Below, in pieces: positions 1 to 7,945 of a stretch of DNA of 49,210 nucleotides. This DNA comes from Streptomyces sp. NRRL F-5123 (lineage in GTDB: Bacteria > Actinomycetota > Actinomycetes > Streptomycetales > Streptomycetaceae). Position 1 is the stretch's first letter. Every line of letters begins with the position of its first letter. The translations under genes were made by a program, and so were the position numbers. The stretch is taken from positions 1 through 49,210 of the forward strand of contig NZ_JOHY01000064.1 in NCBI RefSeq assembly GCF_000721495.1, read 5' to 3'. The notes beneath the pieces are model-generated. The model worked only from the letters and a program-made list of their open reading frames with translations, searched no databases and was not told where the DNA came from.

Positions 1-43
1 CCGCACCGGCCAACTCAGGCACGGACTCGTGCTCGATCGTCAT
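1..43 (-). CDS. 5' end of a gene running off the left edge (unknown)
   Basis: An ATG on the minus strand at 43 opens a frame that stays open to the window edge and begins MTIEHESVPELAGA. A purine-rich AAGTGAGTGAG lies directly upstream as a weak ribosome site. Fourteen codons are too few to name a family. It is divergent from the GNAT gene that follows. Confidence 0.35.
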   Translation of the reverse strand, partial: MTIEHESVPELAGA

Positions 44-179
44 CTCACTCACTTGGCGTCTCCATGATCAACAGATCCGCCGTTTATTAGACACTCCCCG
101 ACAAGCAGCGCTACGAGGGTTGACGACGGCGCCATTCCCTCCGGCACGACAGTCGTTCGCCCGTGAGATGGTGACCGTC

Positions 180-713
180 ATGACCGGTGGCGCGCTGGAC
201 GGCGAGGTTCGACTCGAGACGAGTCGGTTGCTGCTCAGACCTTGGCGGGTAGAGGAGGCTGTCGTCCAGCGTGAACTGTGGACTGAACGTGATCCACGAG
301 TGCCGCCGCACCGCCGAATCGACGCGGACGGACACCCCACGGTCGCGGAGCTCGAGGATTCGATCCGCACCAGCAAGGTGTGGTCCACCGAGTTGCTGGC
401 GGTCGAACGGAAGGCGTCTCGTGACGTCATCGGCTATTGCGGGCTGGTCGGCAGTGGGCGAGGAGCGGTAGGGGAACCGGAACTGGCCTTCGAGCTGCTA
501 CGCCGGGTTTGGCGTCAGGGCTACGCGACCGAGGCCGCGTCGGCGGTTGTGGAGTGGGCGCGATCGTCTGGATACGAACGTCTGTGGGCCACTGTCTGGG
601 ACTGGAACACCGCTTCTCGCAGAGTGCTGGCCAAGGTCGGGTTCACCGAGACCGATCGGAAGGAAGTGGACGCGGTGCACGGGACCACCTTGTTCGCCAC
701 GAGACGGCTCTGA
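180..713 (+). CDS. GNAT-family N-acetyltransferase (RimJ/RimL-like)
   Basis: Predicted cytoplasmic acyl-CoA-dependent N-acetyltransferase of 177 residues. The N-terminus reads LETSRLLLRPW, the standard opening strand of the RimJ/RimL-like subgroup. The acetyl-CoA loop is RRVWRQGYATEAASAV, matching the R/Q-x-x-G-x-G/A pattern, and it is followed by WDWNTASRRVLAKVGF, the usual beta5-alpha4 signature with an Asn and a C-terminal GF. The frame is open further upstream to a TTG at 120, but ATG 180 is preferred because GGTGA lies five bases upstream and the domain starts about ten residues later. The substrate (ribosomal protein, antibiotic or small amine) cannot be told from sequence. Codon use is a little less GC-rich than its neighbours. 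Confidence 0.8.
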   Translation: MTGGALDGEVRLETSRLLLRPWRVEEAVVQRELWTERDPRVPPHRRIDADGHPTVAELEDSIRTSKVWSTELLAVERKASRDVIGYCGLVGSGRGAVGEPELAFELLRRVWRQGYATEAASAVVEWARSSGYERLWATVWDWNTASRRVLAKVGFTETDRKEVDAVHGTTLFATRRL

Positions 714-827
714 CACCCCCGACCTTCGACCTTGCGGACCGATCCGTGCAATGCCGCCTGGCGACGGGGGTTCCCATTCGCGTCCGGAGGCAGAAGCGAA
801 TGCGGCGCCGAGGAAGCCACCTGGTCG

Positions 828-1202
828 GTGCCCTCCGTCGGATGTCCCGCCGGCACCGTCATCGCGGTGCTCGCCAACAAGTGGGTCCTCTACGCGTTGG
901 GAGCGCTGCGGCAGAACGCGGGTCCGATGCGTTTCAACCAGCTCAGCCGCAGCGTGCCGGGCGTCACGCAGAAGATGCTGACCCAGACCCTGCGCACGCT
1001 GGAGCGGGACGGGCTGGTCGTCCGGCGGGTCTTCCCCACCGTTCCGCCGCGCGTGGAGTACGACCTGACGCCGCTGGGCTGTCGGGCGGGGCTGCTGAGC
1101 GCGTCCATCGGGCAGTGGGCGGAGGCCCACGTCGGCCAGATCCTGGACGCCCGGGTGGCGTTCGACGCGCAGGCCGCCACCGCGCCGCGCCCGGTCGGCT
1201 GA
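828..1202 (+). CDS. HxlR-family winged-helix transcriptional regulator
   Basis: Small DNA-binding regulator of about 124 residues. It has the HxlR hallmarks in order: a Cys-Pro near the N-terminus, NKWVLYALGAL in helix 1, MRFNQLSRSVPGVTQKMLTQ in the recognition region, TLERDGLVVRRV, and a wing with PPRVEYDLTPLG. HxlR proteins often sense redox or electrophile stress through the N-terminal cysteine, which is present here. The start is uncertain: GTG 828 puts the Cys at position 6 as in relatives, with GAGGAAG about 11 bases upstream. The same frame extends back to a TTG at 732. It converges on the unknown gene ending at 1223. A role in controlling the neighbouring esterase genes is only a guess from position. 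Confidence 0.75.
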   Translation: MPSVGCPAGTVIAVLANKWVLYALGALRQNAGPMRFNQLSRSVPGVTQKMLTQTLRTLERDGLVVRRVFPTVPPRVEYDLTPLGCRAGLLSASIGQWAEAHVGQILDARVAFDAQAATAPRPVG

Positions 1203-1222
1203 ACGGCGGGCACGTCGGGGCC

Positions 1223-1777
1223 TCAACCGGGCGGTCCTTCCCCGGCGTTCTGGGCGCGGGGGGTTTGGTGCAGGGCGGGGACGATGCGCCAGTCCCGCTG
1301 GAAGACGAGGTTGTGCAGGTCGGCGGACGCGATGGCGCGCAGGGTCGGGGCGAGTTCGGCGGCCTGCTGCGGAGTGGAGACGTTGAGCGGCCACTCGGCG
1401 ACGGTCGCGCCGCGCAGGTGGGGGTGGTGGAAACCGGCGCCGTAGTGGGCGTGCAGGGTCAGGGGGGAGATACCGGCCCGCAGCTGTTCGGGCCAGCTCA
1501 GCGACCAGGCGGCGAAGCTTCCGCCGAGCGCGTCCTGACGGAGGCCGGTGGCGCTCAGGGTCCCGCTGCCGAGCAGCAGGTGGGTGTCGAACTCGGCGAG
1601 GACCTGGCGGGCGGGGGCGTCCATGAGCCGGACGGCGGCGCGGAAGGCGGCGTCCTTGCCGGTCCTGTCCCGGTGCCCGGCGTGGGTGCCCTCGCGCAGG
1701 TCGGTGAAGTGGCGCAGGAGTGCGTCCAGCGGAGCGGGGCACGCGGGAGGTTCGGCGGGGGAAACGGTCGAGGTCAT
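1223..1777 (-). CDS. Conserved-looking protein of unknown function, coupled to the esterase
   Basis: 184 residues, not recognised. The composition looks soluble and globular, with no signal peptide or membrane segment. The middle is rich in His and aromatic residues (LTLHAHYGAGFHHPHLRG), which could be a metal or cofactor site. The ATG overlaps the TGA of the upstream esterase (ATGA, 1774-1777), so the two are very likely translated together and work in the same process. A substrate-binding or accessory enzyme role is possible, but no function can be assigned from sequence. Confidence 0.7.
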   Translation of the reverse strand: MTSTVSPAEPPACPAPLDALLRHFTDLREGTHAGHRDRTGKDAAFRAAVRLMDAPARQVLAEFDTHLLLGSGTLSATGLRQDALGGSFAAWSLSWPEQLRAGISPLTLHAHYGAGFHHPHLRGATVAEWPLNVSTPQQAAELAPTLRAIASADLHNLVFQRDWRIVPALHQTPRAQNAGEGPPG

Positions 1778-2625
1778 CGGATGTCGTTCCCGTCGTCAGG
1801 GGTGCGGGGGTCGGGCGGCAGTTCGCGCACGGTGCGGGCGAGGAGCGGAAGCAGTTGCCCCGCGGGGCGCAGGAGGTCGGCGTGCCCGGTGCCGGGCGGG
1901 TGGTGGAGGTGGACGGGGACGCGGGAGTCGCGCAGGATCCGCGCGTAGCGGAGGGTGTCGCCGCTGACGGGATCGAGGCCGCCGGTCGCCAGGACGGCTT
2001 GGGCGAGCCCGTGGTGGTCTGCGGCGTCCAGGGGCGTGGAGTGCAGGACGGTGCCGTCGGCGGCGAGGGCGGTGGGAGCCGTCCCGCGGTGGGCGCTCCA
2101 GGCGCGGCGCAGCGCGGCCGCGGTCGGGAAGGCGCGGGAATCGCACCGGTGGCCCGGTGCACGGAAACCCGGGTCGAGCGGCGGGTAGGCCAGGACCTGG
2201 GCGTCGAGCCGGCCGCCGCGGTCGCGGACGGCGAGCGCGGCGCAGGCCGCGAGGGTGGCTCCTGAGCTGTCGCCGCCGACCGCCAGGAGCGAGCCGGAGG
2301 CGTCGCTGCGCAGGCGGGTCCACTCCAGGGCCGTCAGGAGGTCTTCGAGGGGGGCGGGGTGCCGGTGGCGGGGTGCGAGCCGGTAGTCGACGCTGACCAC
2401 GGTCCAGCCGGACAGGGCGGCGATGCGCGCGGTGACGTCGTGCCACTGCGCGACCGATCCGTACTGCCAGCTGCCGCCGTGGGCCCACACCAGGAAGCCG
2501 GTGGGCGCCCCCCGCCCGGGGAGCGGGCGGAACACGCGGGCGCTGACGGCAGGGTCGCCGGGGATCACGGCATCGGACCAGGTCGCCCCGGCGGCGGGGA
2601 CGGGCGGGCGGGCAGTGGCGGACAT
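1774..2625 (-). CDS. Alpha/beta hydrolase, HSL-type esterase
   Basis: Predicted cytoplasmic carboxylesterase of 283 residues. The oxyanion motif HGGSW is at residues 49-53, the nucleophile elbow GDSSG is at 118-122 (Ser120), and the likely acid and base are Asp218 (GGLDPV) and His248 (PPGTGHADLL). This complete triad and the HGG motif place it in the hormone-sensitive-lipase/alpha-beta hydrolase fold-3 family, which acts on short-chain esters. The start is well supported: AAGGAG lies eight bases before the ATG. A long hairpin at 2714-2740 separates it from the upstream exporter, so it probably has its own promoter in the roughly 115 bases between. It is coupled by ATGA to the unknown gene downstream. 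Confidence 0.88.
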   Translation of the reverse strand: MSATARPPVPAAGATWSDAVIPGDPAVSARVFRPLPGRGAPTGFLVWAHGGSWQYGSVAQWHDVTARIAALSGWTVVSVDYRLAPRHRHPAPLEDLLTALEWTRLRSDASGSLLAVGGDSSGATLAACAALAVRDRGGRLDAQVLAYPPLDPGFRAPGHRCDSRAFPTAAALRRAWSAHRGTAPTALAADGTVLHSTPLDAADHHGLAQAVLATGGLDPVSGDTLRYARILRDSRVPVHLHHPPGTGHADLLRPAGQLLPLLARTVRELPPDPRTPDDGNDIR

Positions 2626-2713
2626 GGGGGGCTCCTTTCGTACGGGAAGCAGTCGGGGCGGTGGGGACGGAGGAGGACGGGAGAGGGGGCGGCGGTACTC
2701 ACCGCCGCGGACA

Positions 2714-2740
2714 GGGCGGACCGCTGGGTGCGGTCCGCCC
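2714..2740 (-). terminator. Hairpin terminator after the DHA2 exporter
   Basis: Perfect 11-bp stem (GGGCGGACCGC with its complement) closing a five-base TGGGT loop. It lies 44 bases past the exporter stop codon and ahead of the esterase. There is no clear U-tract, as is common in Streptomyces. Confidence 0.7.
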
Positions 2741-2783
2741 CGCCGGTCACCTCTCCTCCCCGGGACCGGTGCCTGACCGGAAC

Positions 2784-4241
2784 TCAAGCCGCGGACCGCG
2801 GGGCGGGCTTGCGGGCGTGCAGGAAGCCCGCGGCGAGGACGACCCCGAGCAGGACGAGTGCGGCGTTGGCGGCGATGGCGACGGTGACGCCGTGGTGGAT
2901 CGCCGAGGCAGTAGCGGCGCCACCGCCGGCCGCGGTGACGACGGCGGACATGATCGGCGTGCCCATGGTGATGCCGACCTGCTGGGACATGGAGGCGAGC
3001 CCGGTGGCCAGGCCCTGTTCGGCGTCCGGCAGTCCGCTGGTGGCGGTCACCATGAAGCCGACGATGACGAGCATGTTGCCGATGCCGCCGAGGAACGTGG
3101 CAGGCAGCAGCAGGGCCAGGGATGTGCCGGTGGAGGTGCCCAGGAAGAGCAGCGCGGCCGTGGAGACTGCCTGGAGCAGCCCTCCGGCGACGAGCGCGGT
3201 CGAGGTGGAGGTGCGGGCGATGACCTTCGGGGCGAGGAGCCCGCCGATGACCGTACCGGCGCCCAGCACGCCGAAGGTCACGCCGGCTTCGAGCGGGGAG
3301 AAGCCGAGGGTGTCCTGGAGGTAGAGGGTCAGCAGGTACACCAGCGACGTCTCGGTCACGAAGGCCAGCAGGCCGAACACGTTGCCCCAGGCCACGTTGC
3401 GGCGGCCGAGCACGGCGGGCGGCACCAGCGGCTGGGAGACCTTCCGTTCGATGAGGAAGAACGCGGCCAGCAGCACCAGGCCCGCGGCCAGTCCGGACAG
3501 TGCCGGGGTGCCGGTCCAGCCGTGCGCGCCGGCCTGGGTGAGCCCGTAGACGAGCGCGAGCAGACCGCCCGTCACGGTGAGGGCGCCCGGCAGGTCGAGC
3601 CGGGGCCGCTCGGCGGGCCTGGACTCCTTGATCACGGCGGGGGCGACGAGGACGACGGCGAGCGCGACCGGCACGTTGACGAAGAAGGCCCACCGCCACG
3701 ACAGCAGGTCCGTCAGGGCGCCGCCGAGGATGGCCCCGGCGGTGAAGCCGGCCGACATCAGGGCGCCGCTGGCGCCCAGCGCCTTCTGCCGCAGCGGTCC
3801 TTCGGGGAAGGCCGTGGTCAGCAGCGACAGCCCGGCCGGGGTCGCGGCGGCGGTGGCCAGGCCCTGGGCGACGCGGGCGGCCAGGAGGACGCCGGGGCCG
3901 GTGGCGAGCCCGCCGGCCAGGGACGACAGCCCCAGCAGGGCGATGCTGCCGATGAACATCTTCTTACGGCCGATCAGGTCGCCGATGCGGCCGAAGAAGA
4001 GGGTGAACCCGGCGGCGGACAGGGCGAACGCGGTGGCGATCCACTGCAGGTTCGACAGGGAGAAGCCGAGCCCGTCCCCGATCGCCGGCAGCGCGACGTT
4101 CAGGATCGAGAAGTCGACGGCGAGCATGAACTGGGCGACCAGCAGGACACCGAGGACGAGTTTCAGCCGGCCGCTGAGCCGCTCGGGCACGGCACGCGCT
4201 GCCGGGTGCGCGGCCGCGGGCCGGACTCTGGTTGTGGACAT
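2784..4241 (-). CDS. MFS drug exporter, DHA2 (EmrB/QacA) family
   Basis: Proton-driven inner-membrane efflux protein of 485 residues, the normal length for the 14-helix DHA2 family. The first helix contains AVDFSILNVALP with the membrane Asp43 typical of this family. Loop 2-3 carries motif A, GRIGDLIGRKK (84-94). FALSAAGFTLFFGR precedes motif A, and a long run of hydrophobic segments follows to the C-terminus. ATG 4241 is preferred over in-frame starts upstream because AAGGGGG lies at the right distance. The upstream region contains inverted repeats of the AACGGAAC/GTTCCGTT type, which look like an operator, and traces of a decayed regulator gene. Substrates are unknown; lipophilic drugs or an endogenous metabolite are typical. 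Confidence 0.9.
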   Translation of the reverse strand: MSTTRVRPAAAHPAARAVPERLSGRLKLVLGVLLVAQFMLAVDFSILNVALPAIGDGLGFSLSNLQWIATAFALSAAGFTLFFGRIGDLIGRKKMFIGSIALLGLSSLAGGLATGPGVLLAARVAQGLATAAATPAGLSLLTTAFPEGPLRQKALGASGALMSAGFTAGAILGGALTDLLSWRWAFFVNVPVALAVVLVAPAVIKESRPAERPRLDLPGALTVTGGLLALVYGLTQAGAHGWTGTPALSGLAAGLVLLAAFFLIERKVSQPLVPPAVLGRRNVAWGNVFGLLAFVTETSLVYLLTLYLQDTLGFSPLEAGVTFGVLGAGTVIGGLLAPKVIARTSTSTALVAGGLLQAVSTAALLFLGTSTGTSLALLLPATFLGGIGNMLVIVGFMVTATSGLPDAEQGLATGLASMSQQVGITMGTPIMSAVVTAAGGGAATASAIHHGVTVAIAANAALVLLGVVLAAGFLHARKPAPRSAA

Positions 4242-4293
4242 GGCACATACCCCCTTGGACTCCGCCTCCGGACGGGGCGGAGCGTCGTAGCGG

Positions 4294-4385
4294 AACGGAA
4301 CAGCCACCCCTCACTTAACGGGGCTGGCGTTCCGTTATGACAGTGAAGGTAGCACGCAGCCCACCCCTAAGGGAACCCGAGTTCC
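4294..4385. promoter_or_regulatory. Candidate operator region of the DHA2 exporter
   Basis: AACGGAAC at 4294-4301 and its exact inverse GTTCCGTT at 4329-4336 flank the 5' leader. A second inverted repeat, GGAAC-CCGA-GTTCC, lies at 4372-4385, and AACGG-N10-CCGTT at 4317-4336. Paired arms like these are typical of TetR or MarR operators. No intact regulator is adjacent. Confidence 0.4.
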
Positions 4386-4436
4386 GATAACTTGGGTCTG
4401 CGGCAGCACTCACTGCCCGAGGGAGGCGGGCCGCTC

Positions 4437-4680
4437 ATGTCCGCCGCGCCCGCCACCCCGGTCGCTCCCGGTGCCCCTTGCCGCCGACCTGGCCGAGCAG
4501 CCGCTGCCCCGCCCCGCCCCGCCCCGCCCCGCCCCGCCCCTGCGTGGGACTCCCCGATCACCCGTGGGCCAACACCCGCTCGGCCGTGAAGACCCTCACC
4601 GACCACCAACAGGGCGGCTGTTCAAGGCGCTCATCACCGCTGAGTCGGCGACCACTACGGATGGGATGGAAATCGTGGTG
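4437..4680 (+). pseudogene. Possible decayed regulator gene (MarR-like), very weak
   Basis: An ATG at 4437 with a strong GGGAGG site upstream opens MSAAPATPVAPGA, but coding sense then has to hop frames. A second frame reads LAADLAEQ, then comes the GCCCC microsatellite, then fragments ANTRSAVKTLTDHQQGG and LFKALITAE in different frames. These pieces resemble the ends of a MarR-type regulator, and the position divergent from an exporter fits. The interpretation is inferential, and the region may simply be non-coding. Confidence 0.3.
4506..4540. repeat. Seven tandem copies of GCCCC
   Basis: Seven uninterrupted GCCCC pentamers. The unit is not a multiple of three, so any change of copy number would shift a reading frame running through it. 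It lies in the probable decayed gene between the exporter and the GNAT gene. Confidence 0.95.
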
Positions 4681-4765
4681 CCGCTGTGCACGCCTTTGCC
4701 GCCTGCGGGGGACCGGACCGGCTCAGTTACCATCGGCAAACCACTCGCCCGAGGGAAGAAAGACC

Positions 4766-5281
4766 ATGGACACCGGCGTGATCGTCAGGGTTTTCGAGCA
4801 GGAGGACTGGGCCGAGGTCTGGCCCATCGTCCGTGAGGTGGTCCGTGCCGCCGACACCTTCACCTACGATCCGGCGATGAGTGAAACCGAGGCCCGGCAC
4901 GGCTGGATCGAGCCTGGCGACGCCAGCGGGTTGACCGTGGTCGCCGTGACGGAACACGGGCGGGTTGTCGGCACTGCCAAGATGGGGCGCAACCGGCCCG
5001 GACCCGGCGCCCACGTGGCCACCGCCAGCTTCATGGTCGCAGCCGACACCCGCGGCCGTGGGGTGGGGCGGCACTTGTGCGGCTACGCCCTGGACTGGGC
5101 GCGCCGCAACGGCTACGCAGGAGTGCAGTTCAACGCAGTGGCCGCCTCGAACCTCTCCGCGGTCCACCTCTACGAGTCCCTCGGCTTCACCGTCGTCGGA
5201 ACAGTCCCCGGTGCGTTCGAACATCCGACGCTCGGCCGTGTCGGACTCCACGTGATGTACTGCGACTTCGCCTCGGCCTGA
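4766..5281 (+). CDS. GNAT-family N-acetyltransferase
   Basis: Cytoplasmic acetyltransferase of 171 residues. Strand 1 starts VIVRVFEQEDW. The acetyl-CoA binding loop is RGRGVGRHLCGYAL beginning at residue 96, matching R-x-x-G-x-G. The C-terminal half carries FNAVAASNLSAVHLYESLGF, the standard GNAT helix 4. The layout resembles phosphinothricin-acetyltransferase-like and YhhY-like members, but the substrate is not identifiable. ATG 4766 is preceded by GAGGGAAGAAAG, which decides the start. The same frame remains open upstream through the GCCCC repeat but looks non-coding there. Confidence 0.85.
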   Translation: MDTGVIVRVFEQEDWAEVWPIVREVVRAADTFTYDPAMSETEARHGWIEPGDASGLTVVAVTEHGRVVGTAKMGRNRPGPGAHVATASFMVAADTRGRGVGRHLCGYALDWARRNGYAGVQFNAVAASNLSAVHLYESLGFTVVGTVPGAFEHPTLGRVGLHVMYCDFASA

Positions 5282-5397
5282 CCCCCTCCTGACCCGGGAC
5301 GGAGGAGGCCGGCGCCCCTCTCGCAGAACCTTCTGGCGCCGCGGGCAGCGGGGTGGAACGCGTCCCGCCGGAGCTGCAGGCTGCTTCACGAGCTGCC

Positions 5398-5625
5398 GCG
5401 TCCGCGGCCGACGGCATCCGCATGAACGTCGTCGCGGGGGGGGGAGCGATCAGCACCGCGGTCAACGACGCCGGGCCCTCCGGCGAGTGGGTCCCGGAGA
5501 TTCCGGCGGGCCGCTACGGCACCTCCGAGGAGATGGCCGAGGCGGCCGTCTGTCCGGGGCCGAACGCGGCACGCTACATCACCGGCCAGCAGATCGTCCT
5601 GGACGGAGGAGTCTCCGTCTGCGGC
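5398..5625 (+). pseudogene. C-terminal remnant of a short-chain dehydrogenase
   Basis: The frame reads GIRMNVVA, then AISTAVNDAGPSGEWVP, then a stretch ending ITGQQIVLDGGVSVCG. This is the last third of an SDR: the substrate loop after the PG motif and the terminal VDGG strand. The Rossmann nucleotide site and the catalytic Tyr-Lys are absent. The normal VAPG is replaced where a run of nine Gs occurs (about 5437-5445), and the usual LASD of the late helix is scrambled to CPGPN. No start or ribosome site precedes it. It is therefore a truncated, drifting remnant. Confidence 0.7.
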
Positions 5626-5726
5626 CCGTTCCCCGAACAGCCTGCCGGACCGGGTACACCCGAATGTGCGCCGGTCGGTACGACTGAACGTGCGCAACGG
5701 TCCCGGCTCTTCTCAATGGCGGGCTC

Positions 5727-7010
5727 TCAACGGGCTTCCAGGGCAGACCGGGTGACGTTCCTGAGGAAGAGCACTGGCGTTGCCGCTGTGGCCACTGCGA
5801 ACACCGCGAAGGCCAGCCGCATGCCGCCCAGTTCGGCCAGCAGGCCTACCAGGCCCGCGCCCAGCGGCATGGCGCCGAAGCTGAAGAGCCGGGCAGCTGC
5901 GCCGTAGCGGCCGAGCATCTCGTCGGGGACCATACGCTGGGCGAGGGTACGGGAGTTGACCGACCAGAGCGTGCCGCCCATACCGCCGAGGAACGCGCCG
6001 GCCGCCACTGCCCATATGTTGGTGGTCAGCGCGGGCAGCGCCACCATCGCTGTTGTGCCGATCAGATCGGCGAACATCGCCCAGCGTGCGCTCAGCAGCC
6101 GGTTCACCCAGGTCACAGCTACCACGCCGGCCAGTCCGCCGATCCCGAGGGCACTGAGCACGATGCCGTACTGCTGCGGCCCGAGCTCCATGGCTTGCTT
6201 GGCGTAGAGCGGCATGAGCGCCAGCCAGGCCCCCCAGACGGCGGCGAGCACGGCGACGACCAGCGACAGCGTGCGCAGCACCTCATCCCGCCACAGGAAG
6301 CGCATCCCTTCGGCGATCCGGCTGTTGACGGAGACGGGAGTTGCGTCCGGGTCGGGCCTGTCGGCCCGGAAGCGGCCCACCAGTAGGAGCAGGGCGAGGG
6401 CGGCGAGCGCGTAGGAGGCGCTTATCAGCCCCAGCGCCAGGCCCGTCCCGGAGGCCAGTAGCAGCCCGCCGATGAATGGGCCGGCGAATTCCTGTCCTAC
6501 GGTCTCGGCGCCTACCATCCAGGTGTTGGCGCGCTCTCGTCCCGCCGCCGGTACCGCGGCCGGGACCAGAGCGGAGGCGGAGGTGGAGGCCAGTACGTCG
6601 GCGACGCCGAGGATCACCCCGGCGCAGAAGAGCCGGCCGAGCGTGACGGCGCCGGTCACGGCGGAGGCGGTGAGCCAGCCCATCGCAGCCAGCCGCATCC
6701 CGTTCGCACCCCAGAGCAGCCGCCGCCGGTCGAAGCGGTCGACGAGCACGCCGATATGCAAGGCGACGAGCAGCCAGGGCAGCGTGAGGGTCAGCGATAC
6801 CGCGGTGACCTGGGCGGGTGAGCCGGTGAGCTGGGTGGCGAGCACCGGGAGGGCCATCTTCATCACGCCGTCGGCGAGGTTGGTCGTGGCCGTGAAGCCG
6901 ACAAGGAGAGCGGTGTTGCGGCGACCAGGGTCTGCCGGGGAGCGATCTCTCGGCGTCGGAGCGCCGAAGCTCCTGCCGGTTTGCGTCCGCTCACGTACCG
7001 CCGTGGTCAT
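5727..7010 (-). CDS. MFS exporter, macrolide-efflux/EntS-like type
   Basis: Membrane transporter of 427 residues with about twelve predicted helices. The N-terminal TNLADGVMKMALPVLA and the loop LVDRFDRRRLLWGANGMR correspond to the first helix and motif A of the MFS_3/EntS group, which includes macrolide exporters and siderophore exporters. The start ATG is backed by AGGGGACGG. It is transcribed away from the CGNR regulator gene, and the 120-bp gap holds two related AACGCTT(T)AG elements, so the CGNR protein probably controls it. The substrate is unknown. Confidence 0.85.
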   Translation of the reverse strand: MTTAVRERTQTGRSFGAPTPRDRSPADPGRRNTALLVGFTATTNLADGVMKMALPVLATQLTGSPAQVTAVSLTLTLPWLLVALHIGVLVDRFDRRRLLWGANGMRLAAMGWLTASAVTGAVTLGRLFCAGVILGVADVLASTSASALVPAAVPAAGRERANTWMVGAETVGQEFAGPFIGGLLLASGTGLALGLISASYALAALALLLLVGRFRADRPDPDATPVSVNSRIAEGMRFLWRDEVLRTLSLVVAVLAAVWGAWLALMPLYAKQAMELGPQQYGIVLSALGIGGLAGVVAVTWVNRLLSARWAMFADLIGTTAMVALPALTTNIWAVAAGAFLGGMGGTLWSVNSRTLAQRMVPDEMLGRYGAAARLFSFGAMPLGAGLVGLLAELGGMRLAFAVFAVATAATPVLFLRNVTRSALEAR

Positions 7011-7027
7011 GACCGTCCCCTAACTGT

Positions 7028-7096
7028 CTAACGCTTTAGCCGGTGGGGTCACTGTGGCAGGTGCCCCGCCCTTCCGCAACCGGCAAAACGCTTAGG
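7028..7096. promoter_or_regulatory. Shared regulatory region of exporter and CGNR gene
   Basis: CTAACGCTTTAG (7028-7039) matches its own complement at 10 of 12 positions. The core AACGCTTAG recurs at 7087-7095 next to a possible -10 element TAAGAT (7100-7105) for the CGNR gene. Two copies of one element, one near each start, suggest a single regulator acting on both promoters. Confidence 0.4.
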
Positions 7097-7132
7097 CGGT
7101 AAGATGGTGGAAACCTGCAGGAGGTGACCGCA

Positions 7133-7672
7133 ATGCTGGAGCCGCCGGCCTCAGCCGTCCTCGTGGAGGCATTCGCCAACACGATCGACGTGGAGGAGGC
7201 GAGCGACGAGATCGCCACCCCGGTTGCGCTGGCCGGCTGGCTGAAGAGCCGCGGCCTACTGGACGAGCCCGGCGAGATCCCCGCCGAGGTCCACGAGAGC
7301 TATATGGCCCTTCGCGCAGGCATCCGCGAGGAGTTGGGCGCCCACGTCGGGGACACCCCCGACCCGGAGCGTCGGGCCGCGGCAGACCGGATGCTGGCCG
7401 AACACCCCGTGCTCATCACGGCACGCGGCTCCCTGACCCCTGCGCCGGGGCTTCCCGCCGAGCGGAGGCCGCTGGCCATGCTGGCGATCGCGTGGAGCGA
7501 ACTGGTCACGACCGGGGACGCGACTCGGCTCAAGCGCTGTGCGGAGCACACCTGCGGTTGGGTGTTCTGGGACGTGTCGAAGAACCACAGCCGCCGCTGG
7601 TGCTCGATGAAAGTGTGCGGGAACCGCAGCAAGGCCCGGTCCTACGCGTCCCGTCAGCGGCAGGCAACCTAG
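7133..7672 (+). CDS. CGNR zinc-finger protein (ABATE-domain type), likely regulator
   Basis: 179 residues with an N-terminal helical ABATE-type domain (about 5-125) and a C-terminal CGNR zinc finger. The metal ligands are Cys136, Cys141, Cys157 and Cys162; the last belongs to the signature CGNR (162-165), followed by the basic tail SKARSYASRQRQ. Proteins of this family are thought to be stress-responsive transcription regulators in actinobacteria. ATG 7133 is chosen because AGGAGG sits eight bases upstream. It is divergent from an MFS exporter, a typical regulator-exporter arrangement, so it probably senses the exporter's substrate through the ABATE domain. Confidence 0.82.
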   Translation: MLEPPASAVLVEAFANTIDVEEASDEIATPVALAGWLKSRGLLDEPGEIPAEVHESYMALRAGIREELGAHVGDTPDPERRAAADRMLAEHPVLITARGSLTPAPGLPAERRPLAMLAIAWSELVTTGDATRLKRCAEHTCGWVFWDVSKNHSRRWCSMKVCGNRSKARSYASRQRQAT

Positions 7673-7945
7673 TGCTGTGACCGGGAGGGTTCACCGGCTT
7701 GCGACGCCCGGCACGGCACCTCGCTGCGTTGCCGCATCGACCGAGTAGGGCCCACTACGAGGCCGTTCCGCGGTCCGGGGGAAAGATCACCGACCGCATC
7801 GTACGGCGCTGCCGGCCCGTGTTTCGGTGCGGCCGGGACCATCCCGCGAGGTCGGCGAGAAGGCGGAGGGCCGCCCTCGGCCGGCTGGCCTCCTGGCCTC
7901 GTCGCGCCCAGGAGGCCGGGGCCGTGCCCAGGCGGCCGGTTCCGG
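7673..7945. other. Intergenic stretch, nothing recognised
   Basis: No supported gene, repeat or strong hairpin. It is convergent space between the CGNR gene and the small membrane protein. Confidence 0.5.
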
